A stretch of 64,000 bases of DNA, from assembly GCA_002205965.3 (NCBI GenBank), contig NADL03000125.1, forward strand, positions 183,656 through 247,655. The letters run 5' to 3'. The notes beneath the pieces are model-generated. The model was not told where the DNA came from. It made no database searches and saw only the letters and a list, made by a program, of their open reading frames with translations. Position 1 is the first letter of the stretch; each line of letters begins with the position of its first letter. The stretch is from Kappaphycus alvarezii (taxonomy: Eukaryota; Rhodophyta; Florideophyceae; Gigartinales; Solieriaceae). Both the position numbers and the translations under genes were made by a program. Below are positions 9,891-19,949 of the stretch, in pieces.

Positions 9891-10819
9891 CCAAACCTGA
9901 AAGGGAACAAAGCAAAAAGCCTACGGCAATTGAGGGGAAACAGTCGTTGCCTATGCGACAACCGGGCGTCCGATGGACCCAATTTCTCTTTCGGCCCTTT
10001 GAGGGGAAGTAGCTTTGCTTCCCAAGGCTGTGTGGTAGAGACTTGGCAATTCAAGGCGATACAGAGTGTCTAGAAACAATGTACACCGAAGGTGTTGGAA
10101 CAACGAGTCCTAAGGACAGTGAAAAGTGGCTAGGCCAAAGATATGAATAAAGTATGTCGGAATAAAGGGAAAAACAAGAAAAGGAAGATGGGGATACACA
10201 TTCGGAACGGAGCCATTGAGTAACAACATGAACGGCGAGGCCGTACGTGTGTCGTCCGTAACGCGCGACGGGGGCGAGCAAGGCTCTTCAGGGGATTTCT
10301 GCCCTCCCACAGGAGGTTACGCGGACACCGCGGTTCTCAGCTACGGTCCACCGATGGGGACGAAAGGGGACACAAGCGCTTACGCGCGAGGAAAAGGGAA
10401 GGATAAAAGGGGCGAAGCCTAGCGGTCGATCAGTCCGGAGGGCTACGAGCAGGGACCAGAGTAGATGAAGCTACTATAGCTACTGACGCGGGAACCGTGT
10501 AGAAGGGAACGCGGGACTCAAAGGATAGGATTCAACTTCAGAAGCTATCTTCTGGGGCCTTTACTGTAGCGGCTTTATGCAGAGATAGGATAAATAATAA
10601 GTTGGAAATTAGGCCGGCGGCAAGTTAGCTAGTTAAGACAGGTGTCAGTAGTTAGTAGGTTAGCAATCCAATAAATATCAGGGCCAGTGCCTGGCCATGA
10701 CAGGACCCTACTGGTTCACTGTCAATAGTCCTTACAGTACCTCTAACTGTAAAGTTAAAACGTACTCTAAAATAAAATAAACTAAATAACTAAATCCTAA
10801 TCGAATTTGGATTCGCAAA
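9891..10819. other. Spacer, no assigned gene
   Basis: A 68-codon frame at 10216-10422 (+) is Gly-rich and unassigned. The GC content is higher than in the regions to the right. No LTR ends, tRNA or recognised coding motif were seen. Confidence 0.35.
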
Positions 10820-11040
10820 ATGGATCCACGACCTCTAACTCAGACCCAAAAGGTCATTAAACGACACCTACGAGAAAAAGCTCCGGAAATAACAGGTGTT
10901 AGTTGCTGGATTGCCGGGCAGGAATCGACTGCTTCCGTCACAATCTTCACCCTTGGCTGCTGGAACCCAGACTCCTTTTCCCTCGTGACGGAGGTGGGAC
11001 GCTAAGTCGCTAATTGCGCCTGTAACCAATTCCCCGTTCA
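10820..11040 (+). pseudogene. LINE-like RT C-terminal fragment, left of T2
   Basis: The frame contains TIFTLGCWNPDSFSLVTEVGR, which lines up with PISTLGGWHPDVCAVLNDVAR in the copy at 55565-55969. Past a stop it continues VANCACNQFPVQG. The copia element T2 interrupts it at 11041-11045. The remaining C-terminus appears on the far side at 17035-17115. Confidence 0.6.
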
Positions 11041-11045
11041 GGGAC

Positions 11046-11596
11046 TGTAAAAACATTGGGAGGGATAGATCCAATAAAATAAGTAGTTCCAACATGAGTA
11101 GATAAATAAATGCAACAATTCGACTTAGAATAAATAATGAATAGAAAACAAAATCTAATGATAGCTGATCGAGTGGAATATTTCGATGGCTCGAGGATGA
11201 AAAATATTTCTAATAACCTAGACTACTTGTACTCTACACCAAAGTGAACCTGCTTCAGAAATGAGGTGAGCCGTACAATAATTTCGTTAGTCATGATTTA
11301 GGCTCAGCAATAATTATTGCAGTATTTTCCAGGTAAGACCTCATCCAGATAATATTTTTTTGGCAGCATAAATTAAATAATTATTGCCTGTATAATATAA
11401 ACCCCCAACTTGAGGACGTAAAAATTATTTCACACTGAACTAAGCATAAAATAAGGCCAATTTGAAGTATATAAAATTATTCCTTGATGATTCATGATAA
11501 ATATAAGTTGTGGACCTCAATAAAAATATTGTTCAAAAATTCAGCATCACTGTAGGATAGCGAGGTAGTGATTAAAATATTTAGTCAGTTTTCACA
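11046..11596 (-). repeat. 3' LTR of T2
   Basis: This is the 551-bp partner of 16478-17029, about 97% alike by eye over the blocks compared. In element sense it runs from TGTGAAAACTGACT at 11596 to 11046. AT-rich. Confidence 0.85.
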
Positions 11597-11709
11597 CCAG
11601 TTACGCTTTGAAATAATGAACTAATTGTATCCTGTTGACTGATATGAATCCCGAGATAAAATATTACTCATATCCATAGTTATAGATACATCAAATAAAA
11701 GGAGCTTGA

Positions 11710-12240
11710 TCATTTCAGATACACGACTGTTATATTTGTGAGCGGGTCGGAGGGATTAAGGGAACCAGATATCCAAAGCATTTTCTTGATTTTGTTCATT
11801 TCAAAATTATATCGAATTAATTGAACATCCTCTCTAAGAGATTTATCTTCAGGCACACGACAAGTAGATAGAGAGCTGAATAGATCTCTTGAATCAAAAG
11901 CAGAATGAAGAGAAATATTGATATTGAGAATTGTACTGTATGCTGCTGCATTAGGTTTTCCTTCCTCGATAACATCACCAGCAGCCAATATTTCACCACA
12001 TACAATAGATTCAAATCACCACATACAATAGATTGAACAAGGCGTCGAGATAGATTTGAATGCCAATGAATTGTATGAATTATTGAATTACAATTTAAGT
12101 AGCCAATGAACAACCCACCAGTACATCCAAGTTGCGCATTTGTCGAACTGGCTGGTTTTCCTGCATCAAAAAAATCAACAACTGATAAATAGTTCCAGAA
12201 ACTTTTGGTCGCCAGTACGTGCTCGTAGAAGAAAAAGTTT
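11710..12240 (-). pseudogene. T2 RNase H
   Basis: The first block (about 12030-12200) reads VDFFDAGKPASSTNAQLGC, the RNase H D..DA.... start of the copia group, followed by GGLFIGYL and a WHS block. Next come AAGDVIEEGK (A.E.....G) at about 11950-11980, FDSRDLFSSLSTCR and DVQLIRYNFEM. The end reads LWISGSLNPSDPLT, the 'W.pg..N.AD..T' ending of copia RNase H. A frameshift near 12000, next to a short duplicated stretch, separates the halves. Decayed. Confidence 0.8.
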
Positions 12241-12364
12241 TTAATTCCGAAGCACAGAGAATTGAATAGATAGATCCCGAGCCAATGGATTTGACCTTTC
12301 CTGTTGTAAATAACTTGCTGTAAAAAACAGAAACTGGAGATGTAGCCATACCCAAATAGACAAT

Positions 12365-12847
12365 TCAACTATTTAACGAATTAAAAGAGAAGTTTTCACA
12401 TGACGTCATTTCTTCATCAGGTTGTTTTCGACGATTTATTGATATTGAATGAGGTTCCAGTCCATTCAGTTTTTCATCAGCTGAGAAATTAATTTTATAG
12501 TCATCAAACTGCATATCTTTACTTCCATTGAAATTAAAAGATCCAGGACTATGTACGATTGTACCAAGCGTATTTAATTTTCCAAGATCTTGAATAGATT
12601 GCTTCCTAATTTTATCTTGTCCAGTAATAAGTATATCATCGACGAATTTAACGAAAAGACGAATTAATGATCGTTCTGAACTCATGAAAAATAATTGGGG
12701 TATATAAACGACTGGTTTCAATCCGAGGTCAAAGAATGAATTATCTGGGTGTATTTGCCAATTTGCATTCGCGTTGACCAAACCATATGAAGCAGAAAGC
12801 AGACACCAATAAAAGGATTTTTCCGAGCATTCCCGAGGAGGCCTCAT
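12365..12847 (-). pseudogene. T2 reverse transcriptase, C-terminal half
   Basis: The 160-codon frame reads RPPRECSEKSFYWCLLSASYGLVNAN, corresponding to the copia 'L.ka.YGL' block. Then FVKFVDDILITG holds the catalytic YxDD-equivalent (FVDD). A Gln/Asp-rich connection and a GLEPHSISINRRKQ block follow, as in GalEa-type elements. The N-terminal RT fingers must lie upstream (12850-13900), where frames are heavily broken. Confidence 0.85.
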
Positions 12848-12849
12848 AT

Positions 12850-13930
12850 GAACATCTCGTAATGCTAATCCAGATTGCGAAAATGCAGACTTGACATCAA
12901 CCCTTGATCAATTTCATTCAAATTTTTTAGCAATTGAGAAGAGAGTTCTGATTATTATTGGAGAACAAGATTCCGAATCAGTTCTCAAATTACTTTTCTC
13001 CTTGTTCTCATTTCCATGCGGAGCAATTCGAGCCTTGCAATAATATTTTCAATCATATGAAGTTTTTATTTTATTTAAAAAGTGACTGGATATTACATTC
13101 GAGTCGGGAGGAATTTTTGAAACATGAATTTTTGAACAAGTACTGAGAAAATTATTTTCTTCCGTATTGTATGCATTTGAGGTAATATGAGATGGAAGTA
13201 CAGATGATTGGTGAAGTAAACATTCTTTAGATCCAAACTTTTTATGATAAAAACTCAGATCTTTTTGTTCAGATGATTTCAATTCCGTTCCCTGTAACAA
13301 CTCAATTTCATGCGCATCAATTCCACCATTTTCATCAACAGGGATTCAGGGTGTAGGTAATTACGGTTGAATTCATTCGGAACATGTTGCAGACATAATA
13401 TGTTTTTAGATTCTGATAAATTTCCATCGCTTTCTCAGTCATTATATTTTTCGATATCAGCATTCATATTTTAGTTAACATTAAAATCATCAGAATGAAC
13501 GTCAAAATTGTTTTCGCATACGTTCTTCACTTCGTTATAATTCGTTTCATCAGAAATATCTTCCACAGAGTATTCAATATATTGAATCAATAAATAATTT
13601 GCCTTTTGATTTTGATAAGCTAGTTCATTAGATGAAACGGAATGTCGGACATCTTCAATTGCCTCATGTATAGGTTTTCCATTCGATTCAGGTACTGTGA
13701 CGATAAGAAGTTTTTTCTAATTTCAATACTGATTTGGACAATGACCAAGATCCTCTTTTCTGATTTGGTAGATGAGTAAAATTTTCTTCAATTTCGCCAA
13801 CATTAATTGGAATATCGGTCACATACTTTGATTTTAGAATAAGATTTAATTTACTCTTAGCTATTAGCTCATTATGAGCTTCTCTTAAATCGATTGGTAG
13901 ACTTCGAGGACCAGAAAAAGAGCTACAAAG
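12850..13930 (-). pseudogene. T2 pol, unreadable central part
   Basis: This AT-rich minus-strand sequence lies between RT and the inserted LINE fragment. Short frames (13049-13300, 13688-13930) remain, without strong motifs. From position in the element it should be the integrase C-terminus, spacer and RT start. Stops and shifts are too many to read through. Confidence 0.5.
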
Positions 13931-13933
13931 GAA

Positions 13934-14275
13934 GTGGGCGGTGCTGCTGCAATTGCACACCGCAACAAAGTGACGGACCTGGAGAGAAAATTGTCGCGTC
14001 GACTCCCACTGCCCTCTGATAACCCTACACAGGCCCCTGATTTCGAATTTCAACCGCTGGCCTTTGATTCCTTGGGTTACCCTTCCCCCGAAACCGTCCG
14101 CTTCATAGAGGAACTGGTGCCTCGCACTGCTGACAAATTACACACGTCAACAGGAGTTATCCGTAATCGGATTTTTAGGCGCATTAGTACCACAATCTGG
14201 TCGTCGAGTGCACAATCTATTGAGTCGCGCATGTCGCTGCACGTGGCCTTCGTGGACCACCCGGCTAGCACTTAG
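13934..14275 (+). pseudogene. LINE-like RT C-terminus nested in T2
   Basis: The 113-codon frame lies opposite to T2 and is less AT-rich than its surroundings. It has DFEFQPLAFDSLGYPSPETVR, then RTADKLHTST and RIFRRISTTIWSSSAQSIESR. This arrangement (PL.FD.LG, then a helical tail ending ...W...AQ....R) is the C-terminus of LINE-like RT proteins. It differs from the 55-kb copy, so it probably belongs to another subfamily. Insertion edges were not resolved. Confidence 0.6.
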
Positions 14276-14312
14276 CTAGCAGTATGGTCGGATCCTGCAG
14301 CAGACACCCGTT

Positions 14313-15270
14313 TTACTGATGAAATAAAGTTACTCCTAGAATTATCGATGGGTCTGGTGTGACCAGTGGCAAGCGCATATGAAGAAACAACATCATTTCC
14401 ATACAAATCATTCGATATTGAAACATGCGAGCAATACGAACCGTATTACTTACAGAAGAGTCGGATATTTTGAAACGTATATAAATGTCTCTCAATATTT
14501 TTTGTTTCGACTCAATATAATTTTTGCTGTGTCTGTGGGAACCAATAGGACAAAATTCAACTCCTCTTTCCACGAGATAGCTTCTCAAAATATCATTGCC
14601 AAACGCCTGATATCCCATTAAATTGTTAGGGTCCCAAAATAGTGTTAAGCAGACAGTCTCAATACAGTTAATATCAGTTTCAATCCTTAAGGAGGGTACT
14701 ATTGAACCAGTTGATTACCTGGTAACTGAGTCCATAGTATGAAAAATATCCAAGTTTTCCATAAAAAAGTGATCCAAAAACACTAATACACTAAATCCGC
14801 AAGATGTAGAGCTTAAGGATACAGCAAGAGGATAGGACGTTTTTTTGTGACATCACAGAATTTGCAGGAGTCAATTAGGCTTGATAAATATTTTTTATTC
14901 ATCGTCCCAAATAAATTTTCTTTGTAGGAATAGTTTTATATCATCATAATTTGAGTGACCACATACATTTTTATGAACCATATTAATTAATTTCTTCTTT
15001 TCAAGCCCAAGATATTTTTAATTTGGTGTATTGATATTGTTGGAACAAATTGCTGATAGAAATGAATTTTCAATATGGTCGTATGGTTCTATACCTATAT
15101 TTCCGGGTACAAAACAACTATAATATGTATCCAACAATGTTATCTAATCGAGTGAATTATTTGCGGACTTGAACTCAATGCGATTGTCCATCATATGAAT
15201 AGTATTTTATTTTTATGTGATTTTCGTTCCAATAACCCATTGTGATGACCCACTGATTATTAGATGCCTT
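14313..15270 (-). pseudogene. T2 integrase
   Basis: The frame at 14313-14618 reads VERGVEFCPIGSHRHSKNYI, followed by ESKQKILRDIYIR. This corresponds to the part of GalEa-type integrase that contains the DDE glutamate (IESK). The rest of integrase lies to the right in broken frames. Long AT-rich stretches without frames suggest small deletions and stops. Confidence 0.6.
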
Positions 15271-15610
15271 ATTTTAACCTGATTATCATTGTTTGAGATA
15301 GCTGGTAAAATGATCGAACTGATAATTTTTCTTTTTTCGCTTGAGTGGTCGCCATTTCCTTATTGCAGGAACGGCGTGTCCTTGATACATTCAGGAAGGT
15401 CATCCAGAATTCCATTCCATTCCGGTAAAATAAATTTCGAAAATGCTCGTAATTCAACAATCCCCATTGCACTATACGGCGTTCCGACATCGAGTAACGG
15501 ACTTGTGAATACTTCATTTGACGAAAAATGAAGTAATGTTTTTACCACTTGAAATGTTACAGAACCAGAATCATTTTTTTCTTTGATATTTTCTGCATTT
15601 CTCATTTTAG
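15269..15610 (-). pseudogene. T2 protease
   Basis: The frame at 15360-15605 contains LLDVGTPYSAMGIVELRAF. DVGT-PYSxxG occupies the place of the active-site D-(S/T)-G motif of copia aspartic proteases (D.GAPYS..G in relatives). Substituting Val in the triad is conservative, but it may reflect decay. The gag zinc knuckle lies just upstream, as expected. Confidence 0.65.
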
Positions 15611-15642
15611 AAGATGAACCTTTATGATAATTTCTACCTCCC

Positions 15643-16440
15643 TTACATTATCTTTTCCATAGGCCAAATGACCAATTTCTGCACATCGGTCACAAGTTGG
15701 TTTTGCCTTGAGGGCAGTAAAGTTTTCAGGAGATAATCTTTGCTCATTGCTTTTCTTGAAATTTTTCTTTTTTCCATATGGAATATTTGATTGACTTGAG
15801 GAGATATATTTTTAAGAATTTTCATATATTTGACATGTAATTTTTTGTTCATCACATGCACGAATAATAGACGATATTTCTGAATATTTGATTAATTTAG
15901 TGGTTTTCCTTTATCCAAATCGGCTTCTTCTTCATGCTTCGGAGATCCGCGGCCAAAATAGATACTCGCTGGTTTGAATCAATTTTGGAATTAGCCAGGA
16001 GCAAAAATGATACAAGTGCCTCAGGTAATTTGCAAGTACCAGTAAATAAATGAAATCGGGCAATTCTAGCTTCAAAAAGTTATTCAAAATTTTTCAAAGA
16101 GTCATTATCACCACGAGTAGTGTGCAGTACATCTAAGAATTTTTGAAATGTATCTGATTTAGATGATAGAGGATTCACCTTATGGAAACCGTTAGCAATC
16201 GCAAATGCACCATTTTCAGACTGAATTTCGGTGTCTCGGATTTTCTTACAAATATCAAGAGGTCGTCCAAATAATTATGATTGTAAGACATGACATTGTA
16301 CTGCCTTAGGAATCTTATTTGAATTTGATGCTGAAAAAAGTAATGGACAGATTTCCATTTGTGAATAGCATCAAAATATTTTTCTTGAGGTCCATTACCA
16401 TCAGTCCAAGGAGCCGTACGAATCTTTTATGACAATTTCG
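15643..16440 (-). pseudogene. T2 gag
   Basis: Near 15650-15700 one frame reads CDRCAEIGHLAYGK, a CCHC knuckle whose last Cys is Lys, so it is probably dead. Near 16250-16440 frames give EKYF.AI.KW and later DDLLIFVRKSETPKFSLKM, as expected for the N-terminal half of a GalEa-like gag. Many stops occur. Ordering and spacing fit gag-protease of copia elements. Confidence 0.6.
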
Positions 16441-16464
16441 GTCTTGAAGGAATTTCGGGGCGAT

Positions 16465-16477
16465 CTGGGCCCATAAC
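16465..16477 (-). promoter_or_regulatory. T2 primer-binding site: initiator tRNA anticodon arm
   Basis: Directly after the 5' LTR end (CA at 16479-16478, minus) the element reads GTTATGGGCCCAG. Its complement CTGGGCCCATAAC equals the anticodon-stem-loop of metazoan initiator tRNA-Met as recalled. Drosophila copia primes from a 5' half of that tRNA, so the same half-tRNA priming is inferred here. Confidence 0.75.
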
Positions 16478-17029
16478 TGCAACATAAATGGGATAGGTAG
16501 ATCCAATAAAATAAGTAGTTCCAACATGAGTAGATAAATAAATGCAACAATTCGACTTAGAATAAATAATGAATAGAAAACAAAATCTAATTATAGCTGA
16601 TCGAGTGGAATATTTCGATGGCCCGAGGATGAAAAATATTTCTAATAACCTAGACTATTTGTACTCTACACCAAAGTGAACCTGCTTCAGAAATGAGGTG
16701 AGCCGTACAATAATTTCGTTAGTCATGATTCAGGCTCAGCAATAATTATTGCAGTATTTTCCAGGTAAGCACTCATCCAGATAATATTTTTTTTGGCAGC
16801 ATAAATTAAATAATTATAGCCTGTATAATATAAAACCCCAACTTGAGGACGTAAAAATTATTTCACACTGAATTAAGCATAAAATAAGGCCAATTTGAAA
16901 TATATAAAATTATTCCTTGATGATTCTTGATAAATATAAGTTGTGGGCCTCAATAAAAATATTGTTCAAAAATTCAGCATCACTGTAGGATAGCGTGATA
17001 GTGATTAAAATATTTGGTCAATTTTCACA
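16478..17029 (-). repeat. 5' LTR of T2
   Basis: The 552-bp LTR starts (minus sense) TGTGAAAATTGACC at 17029 and ends TTGCA at 16478, next to the primer site. The target duplication GGGAC follows at 17030-17034. Confidence 0.87.
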
Positions 17030-17034
17030 GGGAC

Positions 17035-17115
17035 ACACTCCTACAGCGGCATTCTGTGATAGCTATTGCTTTCAACGCTGCATGTCTGCTGATAGGGCCC
17101 GCAGCAACATTTTAG
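17035..17115 (+). pseudogene. LINE-like RT C-terminus, right of T2
   Basis: The frame reads LLQRHSVIAIAFNAACLLIG, then PAATF and a stop. It lines up with MQRHAAAAVMSNAAFLTAG at the end of the 55565-55969 copy. With 10820-11040 it forms the coding segment that T2 split. Confidence 0.6.
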
Positions 17116-17679
17116 TCGTCGTCCCATAGCACACCCATTTCGCCGTGGTGTCTACTCCGCCGCCCCCACACTGCATGGGTTACCCGGAATTTCACCTTAT
17201 GTTACACTGACAGTAAACTAGCCTAGTCGTTCCCCCTTAAAACTTCTCCACCTTGTTGAGGATACGAATGAATATTTCATTCACTTATCCAAAGATCATA
17301 TATTTCTTTCCAGAGGGAAAAATGATTTGGTTCTTTAATTTTTGAAAAGTGCGGTTCGGCTATCCCTGGTATATGCTAAACATGCTCAGGATAATTGGTA
17401 ATGTGAGTCATGTGCCTAAACGGCTGGCTTGAAGCCTGTCAGCATGCATAATGCATTGAACATCACTGCTGTTGCTCTTTGAAGAGTAAACCACCCAAAC
17501 ATTTTTCCTCTGACCCCAATTCGTTATTCCAAAGCACAACGATTTCCTGTGAGGTTTCACGTGTCAAGTTTCCTATGGGAACCAACATGCAATGAATGAG
17601 AAGTAAACGTCCCTCCAGAAAGAGCGGCAATAGAAAGTGCGTGTAGGCATCGGTGTAAAGCTCTGAGTCAACTTTCTAA
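17116..17679. other. Spacer, nothing recognised
   Basis: This ~560-bp stretch lies between the RT stop and the next LINE 3' end. No open frame or repeat was found. Confidence 0.35.
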
Positions 17680-17761
17680 GTCGAATTGATTGTGGTTGTC
17701 TGGAAAACTATGGCATAGATTGGATATACCTTCAAAAAATAAAACAACAAAACCTTTCCCC
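17680..17761 (+). repeat. LINE-like 3' end
   Basis: A sense copy of the recurrent 3' module, from 'gtcgaattgattgtggttg' to 'aaacctttcccc', without RT sequence attached. Confidence 0.6.
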
Positions 17762-17883
17762 AATGTCTTAGTCGCCAGGCTGTAACCTCCCTGGAAGGCC
17801 AAAGTACCGGGTGTGGTGCCGAAAAAGCTTGTGCCAGCGACGGAGTAGATCCAGTGAAGAAGGTAAAGACGGTGATGGGGGGA

Positions 17884-18600
17884 TGTGCGCAAATTCACAC
17901 GCGAAAAAAATCTAGATGAGGAAAAAAATTGTACACAGTATCGGAATTGGGAAAATATTTTTACAATTCCTGAATTTGCAAGATATTTTTAATTTGGATG
18001 AGTTTGGCAAATTCATCGGTTGGTTTTTTTATTTTAGGACACGCTGTCGTAATAGATGTCAGTACAGTTCCAGGTTCTGGGTGATACTACAAGTGACTGT
18101 GAAAGGTATATAATGACCACATTAATTCCCACCACTGGCCGATAGGTGGCTGGGATGGGTATGGCACCTAGAGATTTACATTAAGGATATATCGTCTAAT
18201 AGTCTCTCTGGTTCACACGATTCCCGTGAATGCATTTTATGGTTATTTGTATTTTTGTTTGGGACTATTGGGGTAGCCAAAAGTCTATATAAGCCGATTA
18301 AACTGCTTCCTTTAGTGGAGGTCAAGCAAGTTGGCAGACAACTTCAAGTCAAGCTCCGAGTAGTAGAGAGTTGAGAGTCCACTTCAGACCCAAGAAACAT
18401 TTTTCCTAAGCTGGTCCCAGATCATCAGTGGTAGACCCTGCCCCATTTATCTTTGCTTGTAGCTTCCTCAACTCTCTCCCATATACACTCCTTCTTATTC
18501 GTTCAAGTATACCACGGTAGCACTTTTGTCGCGCGCAACACCTCCTTCCCGGGGTAGTTGGTTCTGAGTTTCTCTTCTCCCAACGACTTACTCCTATGAG
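17884..18600 (+). mobile_element. Solo LTR, family C, lacking its internal ORF
   Basis: This 717-bp solo LTR starts TGTGCGCAAA, similar to the LTR whose start is at 25280 (minus). It ends near 'ctcctatgag' and is flanked by GGGGA (17879-17883 and 18601-18605). The TATA box (18290, tatataag) and the R-U5 part match families A and B. The region for the acidic ORF is missing between about 18110 and 18180. Confidence 0.7.
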
Positions 18601-18605
18601 GGGGA

Positions 18606-18979
18606 TGGTAAGAAACCAAGGGGATTCGACTTGGCGCTCGCTCCTTCACAATTGATAATCGGACGGACATGGAAGAATCGGCAAACGTGACATGATTGGT
18701 TTGAATGCACATAAAAGAACTTTCGTGGAGTCCGTTAACTATTTACGCAAACACACAAACTACACACTCTTGAAGTAACGACGAAGATAAAGTCGACATC
18801 CCTAATCCACGAATTTGTTGATCAATTGACGCCGAAATTACATAACGAACGTCGCGTTGAGGAGAATTTTCTCCTTCCCACCTGGAGAAGGCGCGAAATA
18901 CATGATCTGCGAGTGGGAAACGGGGAACCCCGGTCCCTGTCAACAGCAGCTGAATTTTTCGTACCGCACGAATGTACTG
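18606..18979 (+). other. Probable LINE sequence upstream of an RT C-terminus
   Basis: This is continuous with the RT end at 18980-19070, but no clear RT motif is readable here. A 97-codon minus-strand frame (18743-19036) overlaps the sense RT end and is taken as antisense noise. Confidence 0.35.
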
Positions 18980-19070
18980 TAGTATGGATGTAGAACTGAT
19001 GCCACGACGTTCCTCTCTAGCAGCCGTCATGTCCAATGCAGCATGCTTGATGGCTGGCCTGAAGATATAA
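18980..19070 (+). pseudogene. LINE-like RT extreme C-terminus
   Basis: The frame MELMPRRSSLAAVMSNAACL continues MAGLKI and a stop at 19068-19070. It shares AAVMSNAA.L.AG with the copies at 55565-55969 and 56089-56295, and the 3' module follows at once. Confidence 0.65.
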
Positions 19071-19200
19071 TTTTAGGGAGCGTAGTTCCTTCCCCATTAC
19101 TGTGTCCGTATACCTTTTTTGAGTCGATTGTGGTTGTCTGGAAAACCATGGGATAGATCGGATATATCTTTCAAGAGTACAACACACTTAAACGTTCCCC
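19071..19200 (+). repeat. LINE-like 3' end attached to RT stop
   Basis: This 130-bp module runs from 'ttttagggagcgtagttcc' to 'aaacgttcccc'. It is one of two copies that show the module directly after the RT stop codon, which fixes its identity as a LINE 3' end. Confidence 0.7.
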
Positions 19201-19949
19201 CACGTCCCACTGTGCGCTAAAATGCAATTAATTCAATGAAAGAGACAAGATTAGCCTCAGTGACAAGCATTGGAACTCGGTTCTACGCCATATAGAATTC
19301 GAGCTATGTGCGCTGTTAGGTGCTTCTGGATTCTGCAGTTCGATAGCTCCATGCGTATCGGGCAAACAGTTCAGCTAACATACGTGTACCAGATGTGGGT
19401 GTATCACCGATTATGTGTTTCAGATCAGTTAGATTGGATGCATCTTCCAAGAGTAAAGCACCCAAACCTTTCCCCCCCTTTTCAGTTGATCATCGCGTTA
19501 TCATAGATTGACCTCGATGAAGAGAAGATCCCATTGCGGATTCAGTAGAAGTTGGGCACTCCATATTCCCTCCAGGGGATGTAGCAATTGGGTCAAAGTA
19601 TGCGCAAAGTGAATCGCTACAGCATCCTACAGTTGTTCCGGCTAGCCTTGAATCAAAAGCACTGCAGGTACCTTCTTCTGTGTGAGCATCGTGACCGTCG
19701 ACCCCATTAGGTACACCGTGGGTCACCAAACTCGTAAGTGATCGCCCACCGTCCACAATGAGTTCAGTAAGTGGAAGCACTTACGTCAGAGGAGTGCTCG
19801 TCGAGATTTCAGTACCTGAAAGCGTCGAGCGGTGTGCGTAGACTAGCCATCACGGAACGCCGAAGCTTTCGACAAATGTAGAGGTCTCCACGAGAAAACT
19901 GGTGGAGTAGGTTGTCGGCAAACCTGTTGGCGACCGAATTTAGCCATTC
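19201..19949. other. Spacer with one faint LINE 3' end
   Basis: A diverged 3' module is visible at about 19425-19483 (+). Minus-strand frames at 19490-19780 and 19809-20073 show no motif and are not called. Confidence 0.35.

Larger units (their letters stand above)
11046..17029 (-). mobile_element. Full-length but decayed Ty1/copia element T2 (GalEa-like)
   Basis: The element is 5984 bp. Its LTRs of 551 and 552 bp (11046-11596 and 16478-17029) are very similar and start TGTGAAAA in element sense. The 5-bp duplication GGGAC flanks both sides (11041-11045, 17030-17034). Order on the minus strand is 5' LTR, gag, protease, integrase, RT, RNase H, 3' LTR, as in Pseudoviridae. Coding regions are broken by many stops and shifts, and a LINE RT fragment sits inside at 13934-14275. 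The primer site matches the anticodon arm of initiator tRNA-Met, as in Drosophila copia. The coding motifs resemble the GalEa group known from aquatic animals and red algae (recalled knowledge). Confidence 0.85.
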
